A stretch of 64,000 nucleotides of DNA from an uncultured Roseovarius sp. (GTDB lineage Bacteria; Pseudomonadota; Alphaproteobacteria; Rhodobacterales; Rhodobacteraceae). Positions within the stretch are counted from its first letter, which is position 1; each line of letters opens with the position of its first letter. A program made the position numbers and the translations under genes. This document shows positions 17,521 to 28,282 of this stretch, piece by piece. Below the pieces are notes generated by a model that worked only from the letters and a program-made list of their open reading frames with translations, did not search any database and was not told the origin of the DNA. Location of the stretch: NCBI RefSeq assembly GCF_947489715.1, contig NZ_CANLER010000004.1, positions 248,001-312,000 on the forward strand. The letters are read 5' to 3'.

Positions 17521-19922
17521 ATGTCAGCACCAAGATCAGCCCCGTGATTGAAACCCCTTATGAGCGTGCCGGGGTTCTGACCCCCGGTTTGCCGATCCTG
17601 CCGCATGGGACAGAACGGCATCCCATCCCCGGCGGCGGGTCGCGGGCCGTGCCGGTCTACAAGGGCGATGAGATTTCGGTTGTAGACCGCGACGGATTGC
17701 AGCCCGGAGAACTGGTGTTTTTCACGCCTGACGGTAAATCCGACGCAGGCATGTTGGGCGGGTCGGCGATGGGCCGGCCCGAGGGATTGATCTCAGTACT
17801 GGCCAATGGTTCGGACTCGGGGGCCAGAGTGGCCAAGGCGCTGGAAGACGCAGGGTTTGATCTGGGCCGAGCCGAGGCGATCCGGTTTTTCACCGAAGGG
17901 TCGCATCCCGGTGACAGGGTTACTTATTTTGCCGGGTGTGACGGGTTGCTGATCGTGGCCGCCCCCGGCGGGCCGATGCATCCGGGCGAGCAGAACCCGC
18001 CCAGCGATCTGATCCTCTATATCCGTCGTGCCGATCCCGGCCTGCCCAAGGGCCAACTGGCACCGCCCGATCCGCTGGCCGATCCATTGACCGATATCAA
18101 TATTCTGCCGGGACAGGCCCAAAGCTATGAGGTAAAAAAGGGTGAGTACATTCAGATTCTGGATGTACAGGGCCGCGAATGTTCGGATTTTCAGGCGTTT
18201 TCCATGCGCGCGCTCGACAAGGGGCTTGAGCGCGAGATTGATCCTACCACGACCCGTGCCCTGATGGGCAATCTCTATCCGCTGCCCGGCATCTTTTCGA
18301 AATACTGGAGCAGCGATCAGGAGCCGCTGGTCGAGATCGTGCGCGACACCTGCGGGCGGCACGACACGTTCGGTCTGGCTTGCACAAGGCGCTACTATGA
18401 GGATCTTGGATATCCCGGGCATGTGAATTGTTCCGACAATATGAATAAGGATCTGGCGCAATACGGCATTCGCCCGCGCGGCGGCTGGCCAGCGATCAAC
18501 TTTTTCTTCAACACCATGCTGGACGACACCAACGCCATCGGCATGGATGATCCGTGGTCGCGCCCCGGCGATTATGTGTTGTTGCAGGCGCAGACCGATC
18601 TGGTTTGCATTTCATCTGCCTGTCCATGTGATGTGGATCCGGCGAACGGGTGGAATCCCACCGATATTCAGGTCCGCACCTATGGCGCGGAGCACGAGTT
18701 TGGCCGGTCAATCGGCTATAGAAAATCAGCGGAGGCGGACTTGGAAGAGACCAAGCAAACAGGATTTCACGAGTGCTTTGCACGTCATACGCGGGATTTC
18801 GTGGAATATGCGGGCTATTGGCTGCCCAATCAGATGTCCAATCACGGTGCGATTGCCGAATATTGGGCCTGCCGCGAGAAAGCGGCGATCATGGATCTGT
18901 CGCCTCTGCGCAAATACGAGGTGACGGGCCCAGATGCCGAAAAGCTGATGCAGCATTGCGTCACGCGTAACATGAAGAAACTGGCGGTCGGGCAACTGGT
19001 CTATACGGCCATGTGTTACGAGCATGGCGGGATGATTGACGATGGCACCGTCTTTCGCCTGGGCGAGACGAATTTCCGCTGGATCGGGGGCAATGATAAT
19101 TCCGGCCTCTGGCTGAAGGAACAGGCGGGCAAGCTGGGTCTGAATGCCTGGGTGCGGTCGTCCACCGATCAGTTGCACAACATCGCCATTCAAGGCCCTC
19201 TGAGCCGCGACATCCTGAAAGAGGTTTTCTATACTGCCCCCACTGTGCCGACCATCGAAGAACTGGGCATGTTCCGTTTTGCCGTGGCCCGTCTGGGCGA
19301 TGTGCAGGGCAAGGCCGTGGTGCTGGGCCGCGCGGGTTATTCCGGCGAGTTGGGCTATGAGGTGTTCTGCCATCCGCGCGACGCGGTCGAGGTTTTCGAT
19401 GCGATCTGGAAAGTGGGTGAGCCGATGGGCCTGACCCCGTTTGGCATGGCGGCGCTGGACATGGTCCGAATCGAGGCCGGGTTGATCTTTGCCGGGTCGG
19501 AATTCGACGATCAGACCGACCCGTGGGAGGCCGGTATCGGCTTTACCGTGCCGCTGAAATCGAAAGAGGATGATTTCATTGGCCGTGCGGCGCTGGAAGA
19601 ACGCAAGGAGCATCCGCATCGCAAGCTGGTGGGCCTGGAGCTTGAGGGTGGCATCGTGGCATCCCCCGGCGATTGTGTCCGGATCGGCAAGGCGCAGGTG
19701 GGCGAGATCACCAGCGCGATGAAATCCCCCATTCTGGGCAAGAATATCGCCCTGGCGCGGGTGTCGGTCAGCCACGCGGAATTGGACACCGAGCTGGAGA
19801 TCGGTCAGTTGGATGGCTTGCAAAAGCGGCTGAAGGCACGCGTCGTGCGCTATCCGCATTTCGACCCCACCAAAGAGCGCGTCAAAGGCAATTACGACCA
19901 GCCCTTGGTACCAGCCGAGTAA
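17517..19922 (+). CDS. tdm: DUF1989-GcvT fusion, probable trimethylamine N-oxide demethylase Tdm
   Basis: N-terminal DUF1989 region with three conserved-looking Cys (HVNCSDN, SSACPCDVD), C-terminal THF-binding GcvT domain. Confidence 0.8.
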   Translation: MNVSTKISPVIETPYERAGVLTPGLPILPHGTERHPIPGGGSRAVPVYKGDEISVVDRDGLQPGELVFFTPDGKSDAGMLGGSAMGRPEGLISVLANGSDSGARVAKALEDAGFDLGRAEAIRFFTEGSHPGDRVTYFAGCDGLLIVAAPGGPMHPGEQNPPSDLILYIRRADPGLPKGQLAPPDPLADPLTDINILPGQAQSYEVKKGEYIQILDVQGRECSDFQAFSMRALDKGLEREIDPTTTRALMGNLYPLPGIFSKYWSSDQEPLVEIVRDTCGRHDTFGLACTRRYYEDLGYPGHVNCSDNMNKDLAQYGIRPRGGWPAINFFFNTMLDDTNAIGMDDPWSRPGDYVLLQAQTDLVCISSACPCDVDPANGWNPTDIQVRTYGAEHEFGRSIGYRKSAEADLEETKQTGFHECFARHTRDFVEYAGYWLPNQMSNHGAIAEYWACREKAAIMDLSPLRKYEVTGPDAEKLMQHCVTRNMKKLAVGQLVYTAMCYEHGGMIDDGTVFRLGETNFRWIGGNDNSGLWLKEQAGKLGLNAWVRSSTDQLHNIAIQGPLSRDILKEVFYTAPTVPTIEELGMFRFAVARLGDVQGKAVVLGRAGYSGELGYEVFCHPRDAVEVFDAIWKVGEPMGLTPFGMAALDMVRIEAGLIFAGSEFDDQTDPWEAGIGFTVPLKSKEDDFIGRAALEERKEHPHRKLVGLELEGGIVASPGDCVRIGKAQVGEITSAMKSPILGKNIALARVSVSHAELDTELEIGQLDGLQKRLKARVVRYPHFDPTKERVKGNYDQPLVPAE

Positions 19923-19955
19923 GCTGCAGCCAACCCGCACGACAGGAGGCCGCCA

Positions 19956-20381
19956 ATGGCCATCGCCCAGATGAACTGGGGGCGAATGAGGTTCGCCCCC
20001 GTCGATCCCCGCTTGTCCGAATTCACGAACGCACTTGACCACATCTATGCCGCAGCCGAGGCGCATCCCGGTTTCATTTGGCGCATTCACGACGAAAACG
20101 CGGCGCGGGAGCTGACAGCGCTTGGGTATGATGACAGGGTATCGGCGACCGTGTCGGTCTGGCAAAGTATCGAGGATTTGCGGGATTACACGTTCAATTC
20201 CGAGCATGGCGAATTCCTGAAACGAAGCCCAGAGTGGTTCGAACCCGTCGCGGGACCGCAATTGGTGATCTGGAACGTTACCGCCAACGCCAAGCCGGGA
20301 TTTTCAGAAGCATTTGAACGGCTTGACCACCTTAGGCAGCGGGGTGACAGTGACCGTGCCTATGGATGGCCCGACGTCTGA
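19956..20381 (+). CDS. DUF3291-like protein
   Basis: AHPGFIWR…SVWQSIEDLRDYTFNSEHGEFLKRSPEWF pattern. Confidence 0.8.
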   Translation: MAIAQMNWGRMRFAPVDPRLSEFTNALDHIYAAAEAHPGFIWRIHDENAARELTALGYDDRVSATVSVWQSIEDLRDYTFNSEHGEFLKRSPEWFEPVAGPQLVIWNVTANAKPGFSEAFERLDHLRQRGDSDRAYGWPDV

Positions 20382-20471
20382 TTTTCCTTTGATCCTGAAA
20401 GGATGAGCCATTGTGCTTGCCCCACGGTCATGCGACGCAGGCACAAGAATGATTTTGTAGGAGGCCGCAGG

Positions 20472-21644
20472 ATGCGTGCCGGTCTGACCGTGCTTTGCCT
20501 GGCCTATGTGCTCAGCCAGTTCTTTCGCGCATTCCTGGCGGTGCTCAGTGGTGTTCTGGAACAGGATATCGGTGCCACGCCGGATGATCTGGCGTTTGCC
20601 TCGGGCCTTTGGTTCCTGTCCTTCGCGGCGATGCAGATACCGGTCGGCTGGGCGCTGGACCAGATCGGCCCACGGCGCACTGCCTGGGTGCTGCTGCTCT
20701 TTGGTGGCGCGGGAGGGGCCGCGATGTTCGCCCTGGCCAGCACGGCGCTGCATGTCAATATCGCGATGCTGCTGATCGGGGTCGGGTGCTCTCCGGTCTT
20801 GATGGCGTCCTATTATATCTTCGCGCGGCAATTCCCGGCGGCGCAGTTTGCCACGCTGGCCGCCCTGATGGTGGGGGTCGGATCAGTTGGCAATCTGGTG
20901 GCCGCCTACCCGATGGCCTGGGCCGCCGAGACATTGGGATGGCGCGCATCGCTCTGGGCGCTGGCGGCTGTGTCGGGGCTTGTGGCGCTTGGGATCGCAT
21001 TCACGGTGCGCGATCCCGAACCGGTGCAGAGTGAGACACGAGGATCGCTTCTGGATTTGCTGAAAATGCCGGTGCTCTGGGCGATATTGCCACTGGCGCT
21101 GGTCAGCTACACCCCGGCAGGCGCGGTAAGGGGCCTGTGGATCGGACCGTATTTGCAAGATGTCTTTGGCCTCAGCACATCGCAGGTGGGGCAGGCGACG
21201 CTGATCATGGGCGTGGCAATGATCTGTGGTACGCTTAGCTATGGGCCACTTGACCGGCTGTTCAGGACCCAGAAATGGGTGGTTTTCATCGGCAACATGC
21301 TGTGTGTCGCGGCAACGCTGACCCTCGCGCTGGCGGTTGGGGTGAATGCCTGGCTGTCCATTGCGCTATGTGCGGCGCTTGGGTTTTTTGGCGGCTCTTA
21401 CCCCGTGATCATGGCGCATGGGCGCGGGTTCTTTCCACCGCATCTTGCCGGACGGGGCGTGACGCTGCTGAACCTGTGCAGTATCGGTGGCGTGGGTGTG
21501 ATGCAGTTCATTTCCGGACCTTTGCACAATGCGGCCTCTGCCGGTGGCGTCGAGGCCGGCTATTCGGCAGTCTTTGCGTTTATCGGGCTGTCGCTGCTGG
21601 TTGGTGCGCTGATCTATCTGTTCAGCCGCGACAGCACCAACTGA
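20472..21644 (+). CDS. MFS transporter
   Basis: About 12 hydrophobic segments; WALDQIGPRRT MFS motif. Confidence 0.9.
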   Translation: MRAGLTVLCLAYVLSQFFRAFLAVLSGVLEQDIGATPDDLAFASGLWFLSFAAMQIPVGWALDQIGPRRTAWVLLLFGGAGGAAMFALASTALHVNIAMLLIGVGCSPVLMASYYIFARQFPAAQFATLAALMVGVGSVGNLVAAYPMAWAAETLGWRASLWALAAVSGLVALGIAFTVRDPEPVQSETRGSLLDLLKMPVLWAILPLALVSYTPAGAVRGLWIGPYLQDVFGLSTSQVGQATLIMGVAMICGTLSYGPLDRLFRTQKWVVFIGNMLCVAATLTLALAVGVNAWLSIALCAALGFFGGSYPVIMAHGRGFFPPHLAGRGVTLLNLCSIGGVGVMQFISGPLHNAASAGGVEAGYSAVFAFIGLSLLVGALIYLFSRDSTN

Positions 21645-21717
21645 CGCACCCCCTTTCCACTTGTGCGCTTAGGGGGTAAGAGGCCGCAGCCAACCCTCTA
21701 ACTCTGGAGAAAATCAA

Positions 21718-22740
21718 ATGGGGTACAAGGTCGTCGTCGTGGGCGCCACCGGTAACGTGGGCCGCGAAATGCTGAACATCCTGGCCGAGCGCCAGTTTCC
21801 TGTGGACGAGATTGCAGCACTTGCCAGCCGCAAGAGCCTCGGCACCGAGGTCAGCTTTGGCGACACGACACTCAAGACCAAGGATCTGGACGTTTTCGAT
21901 TTTGCCGGCTGGGACATTGCGCTTTTCGCCGTGGGCTCGGACGCGACCAAGGTCTACGCACCCAAGGCCGCCGCTGCAGGTTGCGTGGTGATCGACAATT
22001 CATCACTCTACCGCTACGACCCGGACGTGCCGCTGGTGGTGCCCGAGGTAAACCCCGAGGCGGTCGAGGGGTATGCAAAAAAGAACATCATTGCCAACCC
22101 CAACTGTTCGACCGCGCAGATGGTTGTCGCGCTGAAACCCTTGCATGACCGCGCAAAAATCAAACGCGTCGTGGTCAGCACCTACCAGTCGGTTTCGGGC
22201 AGCGGCAAGGATGCGATTGATGAGCTGTGGAACCAGACCAAGGGCGTTTACGTGCCTGGTCAGGAGGTCGAGCCCAAGGTGTACCCCAAGCAGATCGCTT
22301 TCAACGTGATTCCGCATATCGACGTCTTCCTCGAAGATGGTTCGACCAAGGAAGAATGGAAGATGGTCGCCGAGACGAAAAAGATCGTCGACCCGTCGAT
22401 CAAGGTCACGGCCACCTGCGTGCGGGTGCCTGTTTTTGTTGGCCATTCCGAGGCGGTGAACATCGAATTCGAAGAGTTCCTGGATGAGGACGAGGCCCGC
22501 GATATTCTGCGCGAAGCACCGGGTATCATGGTGATCGACAAGCGCGAAAACGGCGGCTACGTGACACCGATCGAATGCGTCGGCGATTATGCTACCTTCA
22601 TCAGCCGCATCCGTCAGGACAGCACGATCGAAAACGGCCTGAACCTGTGGTGCGTCAGTGACAACCTGCGCAAAGGTGCTGCATTGAATGCCGTGCAGAT
22701 CGCGGAAACGCTGGGCGCACGGGTGCTGAAGAAAGGCTGA
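21718..22740 (+). CDS. asd: Aspartate-semialdehyde dehydrogenase
   Basis: GATGNVGREML, ANPNCSTAQM, YQSVSGSGKDAI motifs. Confidence 0.97.
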   Translation: MGYKVVVVGATGNVGREMLNILAERQFPVDEIAALASRKSLGTEVSFGDTTLKTKDLDVFDFAGWDIALFAVGSDATKVYAPKAAAAGCVVIDNSSLYRYDPDVPLVVPEVNPEAVEGYAKKNIIANPNCSTAQMVVALKPLHDRAKIKRVVVSTYQSVSGSGKDAIDELWNQTKGVYVPGQEVEPKVYPKQIAFNVIPHIDVFLEDGSTKEEWKMVAETKKIVDPSIKVTATCVRVPVFVGHSEAVNIEFEEFLDEDEARDILREAPGIMVIDKRENGGYVTPIECVGDYATFISRIRQDSTIENGLNLWCVSDNLRKGAALNAVQIAETLGARVLKKG

Positions 22741-22765
22741 TTTTTCAATCACATGATCTATGAAG

Positions 22766-22790
22766 GGGCGGCTTTGGGCCGCCCTTTTTT
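22766..22790 (+). terminator. Rho-independent terminator after asd
   Basis: GGGCGGC TTTGG GCCGCCC TTTTTT. Confidence 0.9.
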
Positions 22791-22898
22791 GTGGCCGAAA
22801 ATCGCGCATGGTCGCGAATTTTCCGCTTTGAGACCTTGTATTTCGACGTCGACACGCCCCACTTTAGGGACATCTCAGTGACCCCAAGGAGTTCCCTC

Positions 22899-24533
22899 AT
22901 GCGTGCCCTGCCGATTGTTCTGGCTTTTTTCCCGACATTTGTTCTTGCCGATGACATCCCCCTGACCAGCGACGTCAAATCCGTCACGCTTTATCCGCAA
23001 GGGGCAACGGTCACCCGTGAAATCCCGTTCGAGGCCGCCGCCGGGCAACATGACCTGATCCTGACCGACCTGCCGCAAACCACACCGCTGGACTCGGTGC
23101 GTGTGGCGGTGGACGGGGCCGTGCTGGGCAGCTTGACGGTGCGCAATGATTTCGTGCCGCCGCGCAATGCTGATGACGATGCCACCTTCAAGGTGGCGGA
23201 AGCCGAGGTTGAACGGCTGGAACAGGCCCTGCGCGACGGGCTGGCCGGGGTTGAACGCATCCATCTGGAAGAACGGGCCGCCGAGGCGCGTGTCGCCTTT
23301 CTGAGCCAATTGGGTGAGGGCGAGGGCGTGGCAGAGATGGACGTCACCTCCCTGCGCGATCTGGTGGGTATGATTGGCGAAGAAACCCTTTCGGCACAAC
23401 AGGTTGCACTGGATGCCCGGTTGCGCGCAGATGCGGCAAAACGCGATCTCAAAGACCTGCAGGAAGAGCTGGAAAGAGCCCGCCAGGCGCTGAACGCATT
23501 GGTGCCCGAGGTTGAGGAGCGCGCCATGTTGGCGGTGTCAATCTCGGGGCAGGAGCAGATGCAAGGCACGCTGACCGTCACCTACAACATCTGGGATGCC
23601 GAGTGGCGGCCTGTTTACGATGTTAAACTGGATCGCAAAGCAGGCGCGCTGACGGTCGAACGTGGTGCTTTGGTGGCGCAAAGCACCGGTGAAAACTGGC
23701 GTGATGTGGCGCTGACATTGTCAACCGTGCGCCCATCGGAACAGACGGCGCCGGGGCAGATCTGGCCGTGGCAGCGCTGGATCGAAGATCCGGCCAAGGT
23801 TCGGTCGAAACAGTTGGAAAGGTCACTTGGCGGTGCCGTCGTCGGCGCGCTTTCGGGCATGGCGGATGAAGCGATGGCCGAACCAATGGTCGTCGAAGAA
23901 GCCGATGCGGTGTTTGACGGTCTGGCCGTGACCTATAGCTACCCCAGCCCTGTTTCCATCGCATCCAGAGCAGATAACATCCGGATTTCATTGGGTGAAA
24001 TCAGCACAGCCGCCGAAACGGTGGCACAGGCGGTTCCCCTGACCGACAGCAATGCCTTTCTGATGGCCAGCATCACCAATGACATGGGAGAGCTGATCTT
24101 GCCCGGAACGGCGATGTATTATCTGGATGGCCGTTTCATCGGTCAGCAGCATCTTGAGCTGATCCCCGCCGGTGCCGAGGCTGATCTGGCCTTTGGGCCG
24201 ATTGACGGGCTGCGCCTGACCCGTACGATTCTGGACCGGAATGAAGGCGATAGCGGGATCATTACAAAGTCCAATGACCTAAGTGAAGCCGTTGAAATCA
24301 AAGTCGAAAACCTGACTGGAGAGGTCTGGCCCATTCGTCTGCTGGACCGGGTGCCTTATTCCGAACAGGAAGACCTGGAGATCACATGGTCCGCGCGGCC
24401 CAAGCCAGCAGAGCAGAATATCGACGGTAAACGTGGTATCATGGCCTGGGAATTCGAGCTGGGCGCAGGCGACAGCCAGATGATCAGGCTGGATCACCAG
24501 TTGGAATGGCCCGAAGGCAAGGTGCTGCGCTAG
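22899..24533 (+). CDS. DUF4139/mucoidy-inhibitor-MuiA-like secreted protein
   Basis: Signal peptide, VTLYPQGATVTRE, coiled coil, YNIWDAEWRPVYDVKLD. Confidence 0.88.
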   Translation: MRALPIVLAFFPTFVLADDIPLTSDVKSVTLYPQGATVTREIPFEAAAGQHDLILTDLPQTTPLDSVRVAVDGAVLGSLTVRNDFVPPRNADDDATFKVAEAEVERLEQALRDGLAGVERIHLEERAAEARVAFLSQLGEGEGVAEMDVTSLRDLVGMIGEETLSAQQVALDARLRADAAKRDLKDLQEELERARQALNALVPEVEERAMLAVSISGQEQMQGTLTVTYNIWDAEWRPVYDVKLDRKAGALTVERGALVAQSTGENWRDVALTLSTVRPSEQTAPGQIWPWQRWIEDPAKVRSKQLERSLGGAVVGALSGMADEAMAEPMVVEEADAVFDGLAVTYSYPSPVSIASRADNIRISLGEISTAAETVAQAVPLTDSNAFLMASITNDMGELILPGTAMYYLDGRFIGQQHLELIPAGAEADLAFGPIDGLRLTRTILDRNEGDSGIITKSNDLSEAVEIKVENLTGEVWPIRLLDRVPYSEQEDLEITWSARPKPAEQNIDGKRGIMAWEFELGAGDSQMIRLDHQLEWPEGKVLR

Positions 24534-24624
24534 GCGGCGCCAGCCATCCTATTGAGCAAGATCAAGGACGTGGTGCCGCCTGGCTGGCACAACGGGGTGA
24601 GTTTGCGCTGACAGGAGAGGTCAA

Positions 24625-24951
24625 ATGCTTGATATCAGTACATATAAAATTGCTCAGGTGATCCTGATGGCGCGCGAACTTGATCGTGCCGAGGGGGAGC
24701 TTCGGGCCTTTATCGACCGGTTGGGTGAAGATGAGCAGGTGTCGCTGGTCGCGGTGATGTGGATCGGGCGCGAAAGTTTTGTCGCCGAAGACCTAGCCGA
24801 AGCGATTGCCACCGCGCGGGAGGAGGCGACGACACCCACGGCGGATTATCTGCTGGGAACGCCGCACCTGTCGGATCACCTGGAAAACGGGCTGGATGCC
24901 TTGGGCATTTCCGTGGTTGACGATGAGGATGATCTGGTGCGCGGCGGCTGA
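24625..24951 (+). CDS. DUF3775-like protein
   Basis: MWIGRE…TADYLLGTPHLSDHLENGLDALG. Confidence 0.8.
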   Translation: MLDISTYKIAQVILMARELDRAEGELRAFIDRLGEDEQVSLVAVMWIGRESFVAEDLAEAIATAREEATTPTADYLLGTPHLSDHLENGLDALGISVVDDEDDLVRGG

Positions 24952-25045
24952 ACCTGCGGCATGGCAATGTGTACACAGTTGCAATTGTGTACGCGGATTG
25001 TGTCACTTTTGACGTTTCGGCAACGAGCCGGCTCGGCCGGGTATG

Positions 25046-25639
25046 TCAGGGCAGGTTGCGGGCCTGACGTTGAGCTTCGAAATCATCCAGAATGGCGTTG
25101 ATATTATCCAGTGGCCAGGTCGAGATCGCGGGTTCTGAGCGGCCTTCCTCGATCACAAGCTCCAGCGCGGATCCGGCGCGCCAGACTTTCAACATGTCGC
25201 GCCCGGCATCACCGGACCTGCGGCAGGTGTTGGACCTGCAATCAGAGGTATCGAACGGCACTTTACCATCTGCGGTCACAACGCTCATCCTGGTTTCGCG
25301 AAAGGAATAGCCCGGTTCAATATCGAACCGCACATGGGGGTCGGGCTGGCCGTCGTCGCCGGGGTGATAGACGACCTCGACCATCGCGGCGGCAAAATCG
25401 GGTCGGTCGCGATAGACATCGACATACTGGATGTAGCAGCGGCGGTCGCTGCCATCCATCGCCGTGTCGCATGCGACGTCCCAAAATCCATCATAGACCT
25501 TGTGATATTCGGACAGCCTGCCGGGAAGGGTCTGGCGGGGGAAAAGCCAACCGGCCCACCATGCCACCATCACGACCAGAAGGCCGACCGTGAAACAGGC
25601 GGCCAGCGTGGTGAATTTCGATTTCAGAAAAAATGTCAT
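25046..25639 (-). CDS. Membrane-anchored protein of unknown function
   Basis: Single N-terminal TM segment; consistent long ORF. Confidence 0.7.
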   Translation of the reverse strand: MTFFLKSKFTTLAACFTVGLLVVMVAWWAGWLFPRQTLPGRLSEYHKVYDGFWDVACDTAMDGSDRRCYIQYVDVYRDRPDFAAAMVEVVYHPGDDGQPDPHVRFDIEPGYSFRETRMSVVTADGKVPFDTSDCRSNTCRRSGDAGRDMLKVWRAGSALELVIEEGRSEPAISTWPLDNINAILDDFEAQRQARNLP

Positions 25640-25884
25640 GGTGGCGCCGTCGGGTGATTGATGTTTCGGCAGATCATAGGGGGTATTGCCGTGCTGTCTG
25701 GTCAAACCCGACTGGCGGTTTGTCACAATCGCGAGAGCGGGCGGGCTGACACAGGCTGAAAGCGTTTGGATGAAACACGGGCCATGTCTTTGCTGTCGGT
25801 GCCGGGCGTTGTAGTCTGACAGCTTGATCCAGTTTGTTTCACGAGAAAGCGCGGATTAATTGCAGCGCCGGGATTGAGAGAAAG

Positions 25885-26484
25885 ATGATGGAATTGCTTT
25901 CCGAGAATACTTTGGTTCTGGAAACAGAACGGTTGCGGCTGACGCCCTTTTGTCCTGACGATGTTGATATCGCGCAGGATGTGATGTGCGACCCCAAGGT
26001 CATGCTTTTCGTTGCTGATGCGATGACGCCAGAGGCGGTTTTCGAAAATATGTTCGATGTGGTCAAAAGAGGTGCGGGCGGGCGGATCGGGATCTGGTGC
26101 ATCACACGCGAAGATACCGGTCAGAAGATCGGGTATGGTGTTCTGACACCTGTTCCGATTGACGAAAGTGACACTGACTGGAGCCAGGTCGTGCCCGATG
26201 CCTATCCAAGGGATCAGATCGAAGTGGGGTATCTTCTGGTGCCGGATGCATGGAGACAGGGATTTGCGACAGAGGTCTGCGCGCGGTTGCTGCGTTTCGC
26301 TTTTGAGAGGACAGAGTTGCCGGAAGTGGTTGCGACAACGGACCCGGATAACCTGAAGTCCCAGCATGTGCTGAAGAAATGCGGTATGCGCCCGATCGGT
26401 CAAAAACGCGCCTATGGCTATGACGATGTGGAGTGGTTCGAGATGACCCGCCGCGATTGGGACGCTCAAAACGCCAGTAAGTGA
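25885..26484 (+). CDS. GNAT-family N-acetyltransferase (RimJ/RimL-like)
   Basis: TERLRLTPF…GYLLVPDAWRQGFATEVCARLLRFAFE. Confidence 0.92.
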   Translation: MMELLSENTLVLETERLRLTPFCPDDVDIAQDVMCDPKVMLFVADAMTPEAVFENMFDVVKRGAGGRIGIWCITREDTGQKIGYGVLTPVPIDESDTDWSQVVPDAYPRDQIEVGYLLVPDAWRQGFATEVCARLLRFAFERTELPEVVATTDPDNLKSQHVLKKCGMRPIGQKRAYGYDDVEWFEMTRRDWDAQNASK

Positions 26485-26719
26485 CCATCAGGATCGTCCG
26501 GCCCAAATTTCAGGACAGTACCCGAAACACCAATATCCTATGAGTGTGAGAGTAAGCGCACGAGGTCTGAGCGCTTTGGTGACATGGAACCCGCGCCCGG
26601 TGCCGATAGGGTGAGGCCGGGCGGGGTGCCTGCACGCTACGGCAGCATTTTACAGGGCAAATGTGTCTGTATGTTCAATGGCTTAGGCGCGCAGGCACTG
26701 TGAGTGCACGGGCGACATT

Positions 26720-27448
26720 TTAGTCGGTCGTTACGGTGGCGTCACCTGCCTGCATCTGCCCGGTGGCCCGGTCAAACCTGAGATAGGCGATGGCGCGATT
26801 GCCGGATTGGGTGAAAAGCGTGCCGGCGGGTTTGCCATTTGCCGTGATCGCGGTGCCCACCGGGGCGGTCCCGTCGATATGGATCGTTCGCAACCCTTTG
26901 CGCAATTCCGTCTTGTGTTTCATCCGCGCGGTGACCTCCTGACCGACATAGCACCCTTTGCGAAATTCGACGCCGCTGAGATGTTCGAAACCGGCTTCGA
27001 GGATGAAGGTGTCCGGGGTCAGCTCGATCCCGGTTTCGGGGATGCAATGGGCCACGCGTATGGCATCAAAATCAGTGCCGTCATCACCCTCGGCCTCGCC
27101 ATAGTGCCGCCAACCCAGATCGGGATGGCGCGGATCAGGCAAGGCACCCTTGGGTGCCGGGCCGGTGCCCCGGCTGACCTTGAGGTCCGAGAGGGCAATC
27201 GTTACATCCGCGCGCAGCTTGTACATGGTCAACCGCTGGGCCAGCCCAGGCGCGAGGGTGGCATCGACGTCCAGTAAAATGGCCTCGCCGTGCCGAAGCA
27301 GAAAGAAATCCGCCAGATACTTGCCCTGCGGTGTCAGGATGGCCGCATAGACCAATCCCTGATCCAGACGCGCAATGTCATTGGTGATCAGACCCTGAAG
27401 GAAGCTTTCCGCGTCGCTGCCGGTGATTTCATAGACGGCACGGTTCAT
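26720..27448 (-). CDS. ygfZ: YgfZ/GcvT-domain folate-binding protein
   Basis: FLQGLITNDI; KGCYVGQEVTARM signature. Confidence 0.93.
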   Translation of the reverse strand: MNRAVYEITGSDAESFLQGLITNDIARLDQGLVYAAILTPQGKYLADFFLLRHGEAILLDVDATLAPGLAQRLTMYKLRADVTIALSDLKVSRGTGPAPKGALPDPRHPDLGWRHYGEAEGDDGTDFDAIRVAHCIPETGIELTPDTFILEAGFEHLSGVEFRKGCYVGQEVTARMKHKTELRKGLRTIHIDGTAPVGTAITANGKPAGTLFTQSGNRAIAYLRFDRATGQMQAGDATVTTD

Positions 27449-27514
27449 TGCCCCCTCCCACGTTTGATGTCTCTGTAATATAGGTCAGATCAGCAATCGC
27501 AACAGGGGCATCGG

Positions 27515-28186
27515 ATGCGGGCGAAATTATCAGTGGTGATCCCGACGCTGAACGCGGCGCAGGCGTTGCCCGGCTGTCTTGCGGCGCTGATGGAAGGGGT
27601 CGAGGCCGGGTTGATCCGGGAGTTGGTGATCACCGATGGCGGGTCGACGGATGCGACCTTGAGCATCGCCGAAGAGGTGGGCGCCGTGCTGGTCACGGGG
27701 GCGGCTTCGCGCGGTGGACAGTTGCGCCGGGGTGCCGAGCCTGCCGCGGGCGAATGGCTGTTGTTTTTGCATGCGGATACATGCCTGCCCGAAGGATGGT
27801 CGGGCTGTGTGGCCGAGCATATGTCGACGGGACGACCGGCCTATTTCCGGCTGGAATTCGACAAGCGTGGCATCTGGCCGACGATGGTCGCAGGATGGGC
27901 CAACCTGCGCTCGCGGGTCTTTGGGTTGCCATATGGGGATCAGGGGCTGTTGATTTCTTCGCGGGAATATCAATCGGTTGGCGGGTATCGCGACATCCCA
28001 TTGATGGAAGACGTGGCGCTTGCGCGGGCCTTGGGGCGGCGGCTGACGATGTTGCCGATGCGGGCCCGCACCAGCGCCCTGCGGTATCAGCGCGATGGCT
28101 GGCTGCGGCGCGGCCTGCGCAACCTGTCGCTGTTGCTGCGGTATCTTGCTGGGGCCGACCCCGAGCGGTTGGCAGGGCGGTATTAG
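27515..28186 (+). CDS. TIGR04283-like family 2 glycosyltransferase
   Basis: SVVIPTLNAAQALPGCLAAL, VTGAASRGGQLRRGA, FLHADTCLP. Confidence 0.9.
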   Translation: MRAKLSVVIPTLNAAQALPGCLAALMEGVEAGLIRELVITDGGSTDATLSIAEEVGAVLVTGAASRGGQLRRGAEPAAGEWLLFLHADTCLPEGWSGCVAEHMSTGRPAYFRLEFDKRGIWPTMVAGWANLRSRVFGLPYGDQGLLISSREYQSVGGYRDIPLMEDVALARALGRRLTMLPMRARTSALRYQRDGWLRRGLRNLSLLLRYLAGADPERLAGRY

Positions 28187-28282
28187 CGGGCACCCCGAAA
28201 TTGCGGCTTTGGTTTTTGGATCAGCATACGACTGCAACGAAAAGTTCACGTTGGCATCTCAGAACGTGCTTCCGGAACGCCA

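Noticed and set aside
18726-20261. 511-aa ORF on - strand
   Set aside because: Antisense to the DUF1989-GcvT fusion; His/Arg/Gln-rich composition typical of shadow frames.
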